Shown in pieces: positions 11,245 to 21,686 of a DNA stretch of 64,000 nt. Location: NCBI GenBank assembly GCA_037176885.1, contig JAWWNJ010000120.1, positions 372,001-436,000 on the forward strand. Reading direction: 5' to 3'. The position numbers were made by a program, and so were the translations under genes. The stretch comes from Favolaschia claudopus. Its lineage: Eukaryota; Basidiomycota; Agaricomycetes; Agaricales; Mycenaceae. The stretch's first letter is position 1. The number at the start of each line of letters is the position of its first letter. The notes under the pieces are model-generated. The model was not told the DNA's origin, ran no database searches, and saw only the letters and a list, made by a program, of their open reading frames with translations.

Positions 11245-11784
11245 CATAGTGAATCGGGGTGTGGTTTCTTCGTGGGGTGGGCGTTGGACAGGTACCCTAA
11301 CCCTAACCCTAACCCTGTTAACCCCCGAATCCAACCCCAGAATCCCTCCAAACCCCCGAATCCCCCAAAAAGGAAAGCGGATTCAGGGCCCTGATTCTCG
11401 GATGAGATTATTAGGAGGAAGAGGAAGAGGCTTAAGGACTAGTCTTATGATTATGTATCCAAATTCGCATTTTTGGCTCACTTTATTGCTTTGTTTTCGC
11501 ATTTTTGCTTCAGTAAAACTATGTTTGAATGAATTAAAGAGTCATCTTCGCATTTTTGAGTGCTTTTGTAGCTTCCGCTTTGCATCTGAGTTGGTTTGAA
11601 CACACAACTTCGCATTTTGGATCAATTTAACGGCCTTGGACCTTAAAGAAATGTCCAACTTCGCATTTTTGACTCAATTCATAGTCCCTGCTCTACATCC
11701 GTTACCAGATTGTCTACTATGTAGTAATACCCATGAATCCCTTTAAACCCCTAAATCCAACCCCCGAATCCCTCCTCAACCGAG
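11245..11784. repeat. Insertion bearing telomere-type repeats and TTCGCATTTTTG repeats
   Basis: This about 540-bp AT-rich block splits the LINE ORF1 relic. Its left part contains CCCTAA x3 plus CCCT (11,295-11,316), i.e. the TTAGGG telomere repeat read on the minus strand. Both margins carry the phrase cccccgaatcc in the same orientation (11,320-11,365 and 11,760-11,770). The core holds five copies of TTCGCATTTT at 11,464, 11,496, 11,547, 11,609 and 11,660. No coding. The boundaries are estimated from where ORF1-like reading stops and resumes. Confidence 0.55.
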
Positions 11785-12640
11785 TAGATGAAGTCGTCGG
11801 TTTGGGCGACACCGTTGGGCTCCGTTTAGGAGCGGGACGTGAGGGGCGCTTCGGCTGGGAGGTATGTGGGCGCGCAGGTTAGGCCTTGACGGCCTCTGCA
11901 AATGTGGTGGGGCTGGGTGGGCTAACAGGAGCCATGCTGGGTTTCGGGTCGGGTTCGGGAGCGACGAAGCGCTTGTACATAAATATCCAAGGTTCAAGAG
12001 TTCCAGTGATCTCGATAAACACGGGGAGGAGGGCTACAAGGTTGTCCTCCGTGCCTTGGGGAATTTTCTCAGGAGTATCTCTGAAATTGTCGAGTGCGTA
12101 TTGTTGCAAGTCACAAACTCGCTCCAGTAGAGCCTTTACTTCCGCTTTTAGCATGGTAGACAGGTGGTCGATCGTTGTGTGGGACTGAGGGACGTCGGCC
12201 TGCGGGGCCGCTGAGTTTGGGGCGTGGTCATGGCGAGGGGTGGGGTTGACTGGTTGGTTGGTCGTGGTGCCGCTGGAGACGGTGGCGGGTGTTGCGTCAG
12301 GACCATCAGCTCGGACTTTCTTGATCACGCGGGACGAATGTGGGGACTTCGTGATTGAATTGTTTCGAGTTTTCGGGACGGAAGGGGGAGGGGAGTCCGG
12401 TGGCCTTGGGCGCCGAAGGCCCGTAGCTGGGGGGCGGGGAGGAGAACGCTCGCCTTGCATCCCAGCGAATTTTGGTCGTGGGAAAAATCGTGACGGTGAT
12501 GGTTCCGGTCGAGAGACTTGACGTGAGATCCTCGGATCTCTTCTCCTTCCCATTTTGACGCTCTTCTTCATCATCGTACTCTGCCGTCACGTCGCGTCGC
12601 AGGACGCGTCCTTCGGTAGTTAATAGATACTGTATCATCG
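11785..12640 (-). pseudogene. LINE ORF1 (gag-like) relic, N-terminal part
   Basis: A Pro/Arg-rich N-terminus (from about 12,574 in the longest frame) leads to an acidic-hydrophobic region and a short SPPSPTTFAEAVKA phrase typical of the linker in such ORF1 proteins. An in-frame TAA at about 11,880 is followed by a continuing basic/proline segment. The N-terminal 60 bp read well in a second frame, indicating a frameshift near 12,570. No reverse transcriptase partner is present. Confidence 0.45.
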
Positions 12641-12741
12641 CTTAATCTCAATCAAGAAAACCAAGCTAGGGAAGAGTCGGAAGTGGTACGAGGGCGGACA
12701 AATGAATATTTCTGAAGAAAACATGAATTCTCGGTGTGTCC

Positions 12742-13230
12742 CAGTGTTGTGTCTAAGCCCTAAGAGTGTCTCTAAGGCCTAAGGCCATAACCCCCTATGA
12801 TAGGGCTTAGCGTGCGGCCGGATTTTCGAAATTTATTGCTAAGGCCTTAGAGACCCCACGTGCCGCCGACATAAACTACTTAAGTATTGATTGCCGCAGC
12901 ACCGCCGGAACTGCAAACTGTTCTCACCCTTTGCCCGCCGACACACCTGGAGAGCACCTAGCTAATAACCCGAGCATTGATGGTGGGTAGTTCAATATTG
13001 TTGTGCTGTGATTATAGAAATAAATTTCTTGCAGAGTGGAAGCAGCTTGCTGCCGACATTTCAAGCCCTTTTGTGCACTGGGAAATTGCTCTCAGCTCCA
13101 TCCAGCGGCTTCTCAAGCTTCGGGATCATGTTCCGCAACATCTTCTCAATGTTTGCTTTCTCTCGGCTCCGATTCAGTGGAGCCGAAGCTCTTGAGGGAG
13201 AAGGCAATTGAGCTCTGCACACTTGCTATT
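12742..13230 (+). repeat. Repeat family with CTAAGGCCTTAG motifs, copy 2
   Basis: It starts CAGTGTTGTGTCTAAGCCC and carries the AAGGCCTTAG motifs at 12,760-12,860, then a segment homologous (inverted) to 8690-9430. The right boundary is uncertain; homology fades near 13,200. Confidence 0.6.
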
Positions 13231-13294
13231 AACCATAGGTAATTTCGGAAGAATTTTCCCCCGACAAGTCAGAATCTCAATAGCTTTGGGGCAG

Positions 13295-15562
13295 GAAATA
13301 CTACAAAGTTAACATCCCGACCTGACAGCAAGCGTAAGCGGCCAGCTTCTTCTGTGTCGGCTTCGAATTCCGCCGAGCCTAAGACCAAGCGAAAGCCCAA
13401 GGAGACATCTTCAGGGGAGACAGAGCTCACTCTCGTCCTCGTGAAGGGGACAGAGGCTGTCAATGAGGGGTTTACAGAATGCCTAGTGCATTGAAGTGCG
13501 TTACTTCCATATTTCTGTTTTAAACTAGTCCCAACTTTCCATAGACTAAAGCGTCTTCATTTACGTGGCCATGTTGTACCACACTCTTTCCCTGCCGACT
13601 GCTCTCCCTCTGACATTTTACGGGCAATTGCAGAATGCTTCTCTGCCATTCCTGCCATTCAGAGCCAGCAGGCAGACCTTATTTTGTGGCGCCTCCTCTG
13701 TGTTGAGTCTGTTGTCAAAGGTGCCCCCGCACTCATGCTTCCTCACCTCAAAGCCACGGGGATTACTGTACCGCTCTGTATGACTGAAACCAATTTTGGA
13801 CCGTTACAGGCTGAAACGGCTTACAAATCACCCTTTTAAGGAAGGAGACTTACCATATATAGGTGATTTGTCAGCAGAAACAGCTTTCCGTTACGCGTTA
13901 CGTTTCAGTCATACAGAAGGCTACAGTACGCTGAGCGATCTAATTATGTAAGGTCAATCTCTGACTTGAATATTTCTGATATCGGGGCTTAGGGCATCGA
14001 CCAACCACCGTCAAGCTAAGGAGTTCAAGAAATGTGGTTACATTGCACTCTCCCGAAACTCAATCGACCTCCCTCTTGGGAGAGTGCCTGAGAACGACCA
14101 GCAGTTCAAAGAGAAAGAAGACTTTCCTATTAGTCCAACGGTTTGAATGTTGTAACTTATTCTCCCTTTCCCAACATCTGATCATTATTTTTCCAGGGAG
14201 AGTCTGGCTCAACTGACCAGAAACAGCCCTCCCCACCGCCCTCCTCCCATTCCGATAATGAACTCAATGGTATGCGCTTCTCTGACATCATTACGTTCTT
14301 CTACTTATGTAATCCTGTCATGTAGATCCCGGGCCCGAAATGGAACTCCCGGAATCTGGTAAGTCTATACGTCACTGCCAAGCCAAGCTCATCCCATCAA
14401 TCAACTGATCTGATTAGATCTGTCTCCAATTGAGAAGGCGTTCCGCCTCCATGCAAATCTTTGCAAACCTTCCAGTAACAGGTCTTGGGTGAGAATCGTT
14501 CCTTTCTGTTCTCTAATGATCGTCTTCTCCAAGTGGCCCTCTGGCCCCATCAAACCTTATGCAGAAGTCAACAATATAGCGTCTCTGGTCCAAAGGCAGA
14601 TCAATCGTGCTCAAGACCCGGAGGCTGAGGCTAGCTCATGTGGCCATCTGATCTACATGGTCAGATATGAGCTCTTGCCTCAACTTCCTTTCATCTTTGA
14701 CTTCGAGAACGAGTTTGCCTACGCATCTGAGCCCCCCAAGACATTTGCGGTGGGACCTAATGGTCTTGAGGTGGTCATTTACGTTCTATATTACTTTCGC
14801 CGCTTCGTTATTGGCTCTCTCTGTAACCTTGCTGTCTCTGAGGTAAAGAAATGGCGGGAGACAGTGGATGTTCACGGTCGAGCAATTTGTGCTGCCTTGA
14901 TTCACTTCCGGTCTTTGGTCTACCGGGAGTTTTATGATCCTCCCGAATTCATCAACATTCGCCGTATCTTGCGCACACGTGCAAACATCTTTCCGGTCAA
15001 TGCTCAAATCACCTCAATTGGAAAAGTACTCAGTTCTCAATTAGGAGGCCAGCGAGAATGACCGGCTTGAAGTATTGAGACTGAACATTTTTTATGACCA
15101 TCCCGACTTATTCGCCGGGTTGCTCATGGAAGATTTTGCCTTGGACAGCAAGGGCACATTCTCTGAGGATGGTCTCCTCCGTGTGGGCGAGCATGGGTTA
15201 GAGGGTTTCATGGCCATGGTCGATACCATTCTGGATGTCCTTCCAATTGCCCATGAGTCGTATTATCCACTTCTAAAGCTGTTTGGCGATCTCTGTCAGC
15301 AGTTGGGCAACCGAATGAGCAACTACAACAAGGTAAGCCGTTTTCTTGGATATTTCTTATGTCTGTCGCCATAATACTGATATCTGTTCAGAATTATGCC
15401 AAGAAGAAGGAGGCCGGAGATAAAGATAAAAAAGTGCGTAACCGATTAACAGCTTCTCAGGTCACTTCTGATAGTTCTTACTCAGGCACAAGACACTGGG
15501 GAGCGTAAACCAAAGTCTGGTTACAGTACGCGCAGTGGTAGAGGCTCACAGTACAATCAATA
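13295..15562 (+). pseudogene. Unidentified multi-exon gene with a MITE in one exon
   Basis: Coherent exons join through short GT-AG introns: a Lys/Arg/Ser-rich, probably nuclear N-terminal segment (RKRPASSVSAS, TKRKPKETSS, about 13,320-13,495); an exon about 13,538-13,950 (PSDILRAIAECFSAIP, QADLILWRLLCVESVV); exons around 14,000-14,370; a long exon about 14,418-15,058 and its continuation to 15,330; and a last exon ending GSQYNQ with TAG at about 15,560. The second exon is split by the 161-bp MITE at 13,766-13,926; without it and one TA the frame continues (KATGIT to LSDL). I do not recognise a domain. It lies just upstream of an integrase-type transposase on the same strand and could belong to the same element. 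True start unknown. Confidence 0.55.
13766..13926. mobile_element. MITE family D, copy 1 (TA duplication), inside an exon
   Basis: A 161-bp element with inverted ends CTGTA...TCTGTATGACTGAAAC, flanked by TA at 13,764-13,765 and 13,927-13,928. The same element is present in opposite orientation at 30,030-30,190. Probably Tc1/mariner-type and non-autonomous. Confidence 0.88.
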
Positions 15563-15879
15563 GTCACTTTAGCTTATACATGATCTATCTGATATATTGT
15601 GCTCTCCAGGGAATCCGACTCTGCAAGTTCAGATTATGAATCGGTCCATGAATTCAAACCCAGTCCGTCCTTAATTATGCAAATCTATTGTGGTAAACTA
15701 AGATTTATCTGTCAGCTGAAGAGGAACGGGACGCATTCAGTCGCTCAGAGTCCAGTTCTTCTGCAAGGCCTGCTTACCCGGAATACAAGGACTTTTCCAG
15801 ACCCCCGCCCAAACCCCGAAAACGACCAACGCCCCGTCCCGCACCTCGGCCCGCACATTCCGGAACACCTTTGTACAAA

Positions 15880-16728
15880 AAGCGCAAGACTGAAAGCCTC
15901 CTCCGAAAACGTTCTATTCAACGTTTGCTCAACTGGAACAGGCCGCCTCAGTTCTGGAGTTTACATATCTACTTCAGTCTGCTGTCAATAGTTTCCCGCA
16001 TCCCATTCCTGAGCGCCGTAAAAGTTGGAAAGAAGATTTTGAGCACATAAAGGATGACAAGAAATGCTGGCGTCGTGTCACCATGGTATGTCTTGCCTTC
16101 TTCTTGTCCTTCTTGGTTAGCCTTCACATCTTTAATAGATTGTTTCGCGGTGGACACTTTACTATCATCTGAACCACAACGGACTTTCCACAGCACGCCG
16201 TCAATTCACCGACATTTCCGATGAAGCCCTTGACGAACTTGTAGCAGAAATCTCGCTCAATCACCCCCTAGCCGGGATATGGGTCATCTTGAGGGCTTGA
16301 ATATTCACGTGAGTTCGGAGCGTGTGCAGGACAGTCTTTGGCGTGTGGGTGCTGTTGGGGTGATTGTGCGGTAAGTTGGGTTGGCTTAAGTTCCCCTGAT
16401 AAGCTAATATTTATATTCTGCATTACTTAGATGGAACGGCGTGATCAAGGTTCGGGGATTAAATGCCCTGTGGCATATGGACGGAAATGAAAAATTGCGT
16501 CCCTGGGGGTTCTACGTTCATGGTTGTGTTGATGGGCATTCTCGCCTGATCATCTACCTGGTGTGTTGCAACAACAAGAGGTCAGCCACCGTCGAAGCTT
16601 TGTGGGCAGCAGTAGCGAAGTTTGGGTGGCCCAGTCGAGGGCGCGGCGATTTTGGGAAGGAGAATAACGGTGTTGAGCGCAGAATGATCCAACATTGGGG
16701 CGATGAGGAGAGAACATCTATCACGCGT
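15880..16728 (+). pseudogene. Integrase-type (rve, DDE) transposase, 3'-truncated; IS3EU-like
   Basis: The reading starts near QLEQAASVLEFTYLLQSAV (about 15,930), crosses an intron at about 16,083-16,135, continues VSRWTLYYHLNHNGLS and ISDEALDELVAEISLNHPLAG, then GHLEGLNIHVSSERVQDSLW. After an intron (about 16,371-16,432) comes the catalytic core: LWHMDGNEKL (first Asp), VDGHSRLIIYL, and GRGDFGKENNGVE (second acidic region). This is the integrase-core family common in Agaricomycete genomes. The sequence leaves the family after about 16,715, so the last catalytic Glu region and C-terminus are missing. A one-base frame problem lies near 16,270. Placement in IS3EU is from memory and less certain than the rve assignment. 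Confidence 0.7.
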
Positions 16729-17341
16729 CAGAAGGACCAAAAGCAAAAAATAACGCGTCGTACGTGGGTGCGAAAGTCCAATAGCTGACGCGCTGAGACG
16801 CTGTCGATGAGCTGACGGCCCGCATCTGTATAGTTGAGTGTTGGAAGGGTCATGCCAACGCGACGGGAGCACAACGCCACGGGTGAAGGCGGCTGAACGA
16901 GGTGGAAGGACGAAAAAAAGAGGTCGTCGGGATGGAAGGTGTGTCGGTCGTCGCTGCCACGTAGCTTACGGCATTGCCAAGCCCGACACATACTAAAATT
17001 GGAAGTTGAGCCGAATGTTTCTGGCTTGTACGTTTCTTACCAATGCTGAAAGCTAATTTGGAGGGTGTCCGATCAATGTCGAGAGCCTGTTCAGGATCTG
17101 GGACACTCATCAATGGTGCGTTTGAAAAACCAAATTGCATCGACCAAGTGTTCACTGGGTGTCACGTAGTCTCGCTACTCAGACTTTCTGCCGAGTCGAT
17201 GAGAAGATAGTCGTTCTCAAGGATTTCTATAGAAAGTCTGGGCGCTGCCACGGACGCTTCACTGACCTACCCCCCAACAAATCCTAGACTAGGTGTCACG
17301 CGTCACCTTCAGTGTTCACTGCCAGTCCGGCGCTAGCCGGA
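16729..17341. other. Unassigned sequence truncating the integrase gene
   Basis: No domain recognised. The first 80 bp contain several ACGCGT/GACGCG words (16,718-16,800), also seen in the subterminal parts of the TAGTCT element family, so a relic of that family is possible. Confidence 0.3.
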
Positions 17342-17401
17342 CCGGAAATTTTTGACATTTATTGCCCTTTTGGGCGGAGTATCACCGTCACCACACCCAA
17401 A
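17342..17401. repeat. 60-bp block shared with 30,810-30,869
   Basis: The two blocks begin CCGGAAATTTTTGACATTT and are the same except for one mismatch. They sit in otherwise different contexts, one upstream of the Penelope-like RT and one downstream of a hammerhead-like core. Confidence 0.8.
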
Positions 17402-18127
17402 GGGGGCATGATGGAGGAGTGGTCTATCATGCGGCGTTTCAACACGTCAGCTGCTGGCGGAGTTTTTGGGCAGCAGTTCGAACCCCCCACCCCCCGGCGA
17501 GAAAACACTTTTGACACTCGCCGGCTTCCCCACCACCGATTTTCCGGCATTGGTGATCGTTGATCCGACTTTGTCACTGCCAGTCCACTTCCATCACAGT
17601 TTCACTTCCCACCATCATCCGAATCTCGGATCACAGCAGGCGATCACCCGGCGGCCAGCACATTCCAGTATCACAGTATTTGCGGTCATACTCAAACCTG
17701 CTCGGACTTCGCCCACCCGGGCCGCGGTTTATCCCAGTGGAGGTTGCCTGGGAGTTTCAATGGGGGCCACCAAAAAGAACCGACACATCACTGCACTGTG
17801 CCGAAAAAGGGAATTCTATCAGTCTGGGTTCGGATCGGGTGATGGGGAACAAGGGATGTTTGCTGTGGTGGTGTCGGCCGGCAGGAAGCCAGATTACGCA
17901 TCCATCAAGATGGAATGATTTACAGGACCTGGGAATCTTACCCACTACTTCATTGTGGCATTGCCACAGGACTGGGTTGCAATCACTCAGTCATTGTGTT
18001 AGAGTCTGCTTACATCACGAGACAGAATTATGGAATATGCGTTAGTAAATAGTTGACAGTTTGTATCTCTATCATATGCCATAGGCACACCGGAGAATAA
18101 ACGGGAAAAAAAAAAAAAAAAAAAAAA
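17402..18127. other. Non-coding interval ending in a poly(A) run
   Basis: Open stretches exist (for example + strand 17,466-17,918) but none resembles a known protein. A run of about 22 A lies at about 18,104-18,126, directly before the RT reading frame. It could be the tail of another retroelement or a slipped internal tract. Confidence 0.3.
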
Positions 18128-20424
18128 TCGTCGTCTCCGTCTGCGAGTCGACAATGAGGCCCAGCCAAAGCACTTTGGCGGTGAGTTACTGGACTGCGGA
18201 CAACCAGTATTTGTCCCTACCTTCCACGTACCCAACCCGGATGCCGAAGGGCCCGCCTTAATCGACAAGATCGAAAGCGCACTCAGTAGAGCACGCAATA
18301 AGATCGAGGTTGAAGTCCTAAGTAAGCGAGCGCTCTTCATACGCCCGAACATCCGTAAGGAAGACCTCGACGGCCTACTGAGGCTCCTCGCAGACAACAG
18401 TATCCTTGCTGTTCCTGCCGACAAAAACCTCGGGCTGTGCCTGGTCACTTCCGAATGGTACTGAGACGCGGCGCTGAAACTTTTGAGGAACGACTCCTAC
18501 GTGGAGGTAGTCTCTTATAAACAGACATTAGAATACAAAACTCCTCGTACCTGCGGTGTATTATAATAGTCTGTCACTTCCAAGGGGTTAGTGATTGGCG
18601 GGTCCCCTTATTATATAATCACGAATTTCTCACGTTCCATCCCGGCTTCTAGAACGCGTATTTACGCGCCTGACTCTCGCAAAAGGCTTTCAAATGATCT
18701 AAATTGCAGTATGGGCACTTGAAGCGAAAAGAAATCTAGAGAAACGGATGAGATTTGGATGAGTTCACATTTGAGGTGTTGGCCGCCGGCCAGAGGCGGC
18801 GAAGAGAAACAATACTCGTCTTTGGACTGCTAATTAGAAAATAAGATACTCTAACCTCCGGGGAGTGTAAAGAAATTGTTATCAATGCATCTTATCTCCA
18901 AAACTATGGGAAAATGAACGACTACGCAGTTAAAAGACGCAGGAAGCGCCGTGGGAACAAACTGCCTAACGCGATGATTATATAATAAGGCGACCCTCCT
19001 ATGACCTGCCACGCGGTAAGTTACAGACTGACGTGGAGGAGGAGCCGGACCATATTAACCTTCTGTTGTCCCTTCGAACCATCGTCAAGCAGTCGCAAGA
19101 CCTGGTCTCGAAGCAACAGTTTCGGTGGCTCAACCAACCCTGTGTTGAAGAGCTCAATAAGGTCCCGACTCTGAAGGTCATTCCCAAAATTCACAAACTC
19201 CCACCTGCCGGCCGCCCAATCGTTCCAACGTTTGGGACACTGCTCGCTAACGCATCAGTGTGGGTCGACTACCAGATCAAACCGCTCCTCGATAGGTTCC
19301 CCTGGATCCTTCGCGACACGAAATCCTTCTGTCGTGATATCCTTGAAGTGAAACTTTCACCGGGCGAGGAGATTTGGCTGGTGTCCAGCGATGTCGTCGC
19401 AATGTACCCCAACATCCCCATAGATGATGGGATTGCTCAAATTGCGTCGATGCTAGGCTGCTCTCGGATGGAATTCGATACTCCAGATGAGGCTAGCCGC
19501 TTGAAGGTTAAGAACCGCGAGGAACTTGTAGTACTCCTCCTACGGTTAATCCTAAAGTTCAACTTCGTCGAGTTCGCTGGCACCATCTTTCGGCAAGTAG
19601 TTGGTACGGCTATGGGAACAGCATGCGCACCCACATACGCAAATCTGTTCCTTGCTGGCTACGAAGCCGATGCGTTCGAGGATTTCGCTACGACTCTGCT
19701 GTTTTACAAGCGATTCATTGATGATACTTTTGCTATCATCAAAGGAACGCTGGCGGACGTACATCGTTTCCAGAAGCGCTTTGGGTCCCTGCACCCGGCT
19801 ATGAAGATGGAATGGTCGGAATCTCAATACCGCCTTCCCTTCCTGGATGTGCACGTCTCGTTGGAGCTCGATCCAAGCTTCCCGGCTTTCAATCCGTGCA
19901 AACGGATTGTCACCGACGTGTTTCAGAAGGCTTTGAACGCCTATCTGTACATCCCATGGAACTCCTGCCACTCTGAGGCCTCCAAGCGTGCTTGGGTCAA
20001 GGGTGAACTGATCCGCTATGTGCGTATCTGTTCGAAGGAATCCGATTTTGCGAAAATTCGCCTTGAATTTGACCGTCGGCTCCGGGCGCGGGGGTATCCA
20101 GGACGTTGGCTTCAACGCGTCTTTGAGGAAATAGAGTATAGGGCAGAGCGCCCCCGCGCGCTCTCCACCTTTGCTGCTTCGGCATCGAACGATGGGCCTG
20201 ACCTTCACGTTCTCAAACTCACCCATAATCCAGTCTGGGACGACATTAATTTGCGACCCGTCTGGCACGACCTCGAAGAGACCTTCAGCGAGACAGGGAA
20301 TGGCTATCCCCAGTACCGTTTCAAGGCCTCCTTCAAAAAACCGGTCGCGCTGGGTGACCGGCTAAATGTTCATAACCGGGACACACTTGGAGCACACCTC
20401 AAATCGACAGCGGCAAATGTTTAG
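18128..20424 (+). pseudogene. Penelope-like reverse transcriptase without endonuclease (Coprina-like), split by a MITE
   Basis: The N-terminal part reads NPDAEGPALIDKIESALS, then LAVPADKNLGLCLVTSEWY at about 18,400-18,465, where an in-frame TGA follows. The reading is cut at 18,507 by a 523-bp MITE and resumes at 19,040. The RT core is intact: motif A SSDVVAMYPNIP (about 19,385), motif B GTAMGTACAPTYANL (about 19,605) and motif C YKRFIDDTFAI (about 19,705, the IDD catalytic pair). The C-terminus ends DRLNVHNRDTL shortly before the stop at 20,424 with no GIY-YIG domain, as in endonuclease-deficient Penelope-like elements, some of which are telomere-associated. The 5' end looks truncated at the poly(A) run. 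With both the TGA and the insertion, this copy cannot make a full protein. Confidence 0.85.
18508..19030. mobile_element. TAGTCT-family MITE, copy 1 (9-bp duplication ACGTGGAGG)
   Basis: Starts TAGTCTCTTATAAAC and ends TTACAGACTG. The 9-bp duplication is at 18,499-18,507 and 19,031-19,039. A second inner inverted repeat (agtctgtc...cttattatataatc against gattatataataagg...acagact) lies just inside. It is homologous to the element at 21,687-22,804 and shares termini and duplication length with the 5.67 kb element at 22,828-28,497. It interrupts the reverse transcriptase frame exactly: removing it with one duplication copy restores the codons for YVEEE. Confidence 0.92.
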
Positions 20425-20445
20425 GACGGTTTTTTCTCAATCCTC

Positions 20446-20496
20446 AATGACCGCCGCGCGCGACCCTATGGGTCGCGCTCTGCAGCGGCGGTCATT
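20446..20496. other. Strong nested hairpin downstream of the Penelope-like ORF
   Basis: Outer arms TGACCGCCGC / GCGGCGGTCA and inner arms GCGCGACCC / GGGTCGCGC form a long GC-rich stem starting about 20 bp after the stop codon. It may be an RNA structure of the retroelement 3' region. It lacks hammerhead core bases. Confidence 0.6.
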
Positions 20497-21250
20497 TTCG
20501 GATTCTCGAAAAAATATACCGTACCTAAATTTGTCCCCCGATTACAGCTGTTTGCAAAGCTAATGGCACTTCCGACCATTTTGTAAGAGTGCGTTCGGAT
20601 CGTCCTGACAGCAGCAGGAAGCAGGATGATGCATGATGGCTGATCGGAGCAACGGTCCGCCTGATGGACAGGTACCGTGATCAATCAACATTTTCCTTCT
20701 CTTTTCGCGTCTTTCTAAGGTAGATACAAATCCTGTGAACGTTCCAAATATGGACAAAGTCAAATCAATTCGTTATTGCACAAGCCCTGGGCCTGCTATG
20801 ACTTGTCCGTTCCATGAAACTGTACATATGGCTCCTGGCTTCAATTCGATCCATATTCCATGATATTTGGTGGCCCGTGCATAATGTAGTTACAGTGGGA
20901 AGGGACGGCGTCGTTTTTTGAGCAAATACTGATGGGAACGTTGCGAGCACATCTCCTCCCCCAATTCTGTCCCGAATCCCTAATTGGGTGGTGCATGTAT
21001 ACTATTTATTTCTATAGATTCATGGAACGGATAAGCCTCAAGCTCACCGGGGCTCATACAATAGCCAAATGATCTGACTTTGTCCATATTTGAGGATTTG
21101 TATGTCCCCTACCTTACGCGTTTCGACGCGTCATATGCAAAAATACATGGATAATTCTATTTGGCAACCCGGTTGCCAGCTAGTTTGGGGTTGCCGAATA
21201 GAATTTTGCTATTTGGCAACCCCTCCTGCCGACGGCATATCGGCCGGCAC
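20497..21250. repeat. Dispersed repeat I, copy 1 (inverted partner at 28,560-28,860)
   Basis: Shared words are AGAGTGCGTTCGGATC (about 20,586) and GATAATTCTATTTGGCAACC (about 21,149), both found on the opposite strand at 28,820-28,850 and 28,560-28,640. The latter block contains alternating GGCAACCC/GGGTTGCC that fold on themselves. No coding is visible, though a 9-codon look-alike of a signal peptide was dismissed. Confidence 0.55.
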
Positions 21251-21677
21251 TGATCCTCAGATGACTTGTAGCTCGATTCAAGGTAAGTATGAGAAGTTGG
21301 ATGGTCCACACTTTGAATATTCAATGAGTTCATGGGCAGATGAAGCTCTTTTACTGTATCTGACATTTGAGTGACTTTGGATCAACACACAATCATTAAG
21401 CACCGTTCCGGAGAGAAATGAGGCAAAGCTAACAATTTTTGGATGCGCTGGGCTCAATAAATAATAGATGGCCTCATGAAAAAAAAAAAAAAAAAAGGCA
21501 AGTATAAGACCCTTGGAAATAATGGGTGTGGTCCTAGTAGGGAACAGGGAGGGAGGGAAATTTTGTCCACAGTCTCTGAAGCTGCTGGCGGGCTGGCAAT
21601 GAGAAATGATTGTTGTTGAAGCCGACAATGGTGTCAAGAAATTAAATAATATAACACCCAAACCTCCACTACTATGT
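21251..21677. other. Unassigned interval
   Basis: Contains a run of about 19 A (21,478-21,496) and no recognised gene. Confidence 0.3.
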
Positions 21678-21686
21678 AGTAGCTAT

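Noticed and set aside
20446..20496. Hairpin after the Penelope-like ORF as a hammerhead ribozyme
   Set aside because: Long stem but no CUGANGA or GAAA core.
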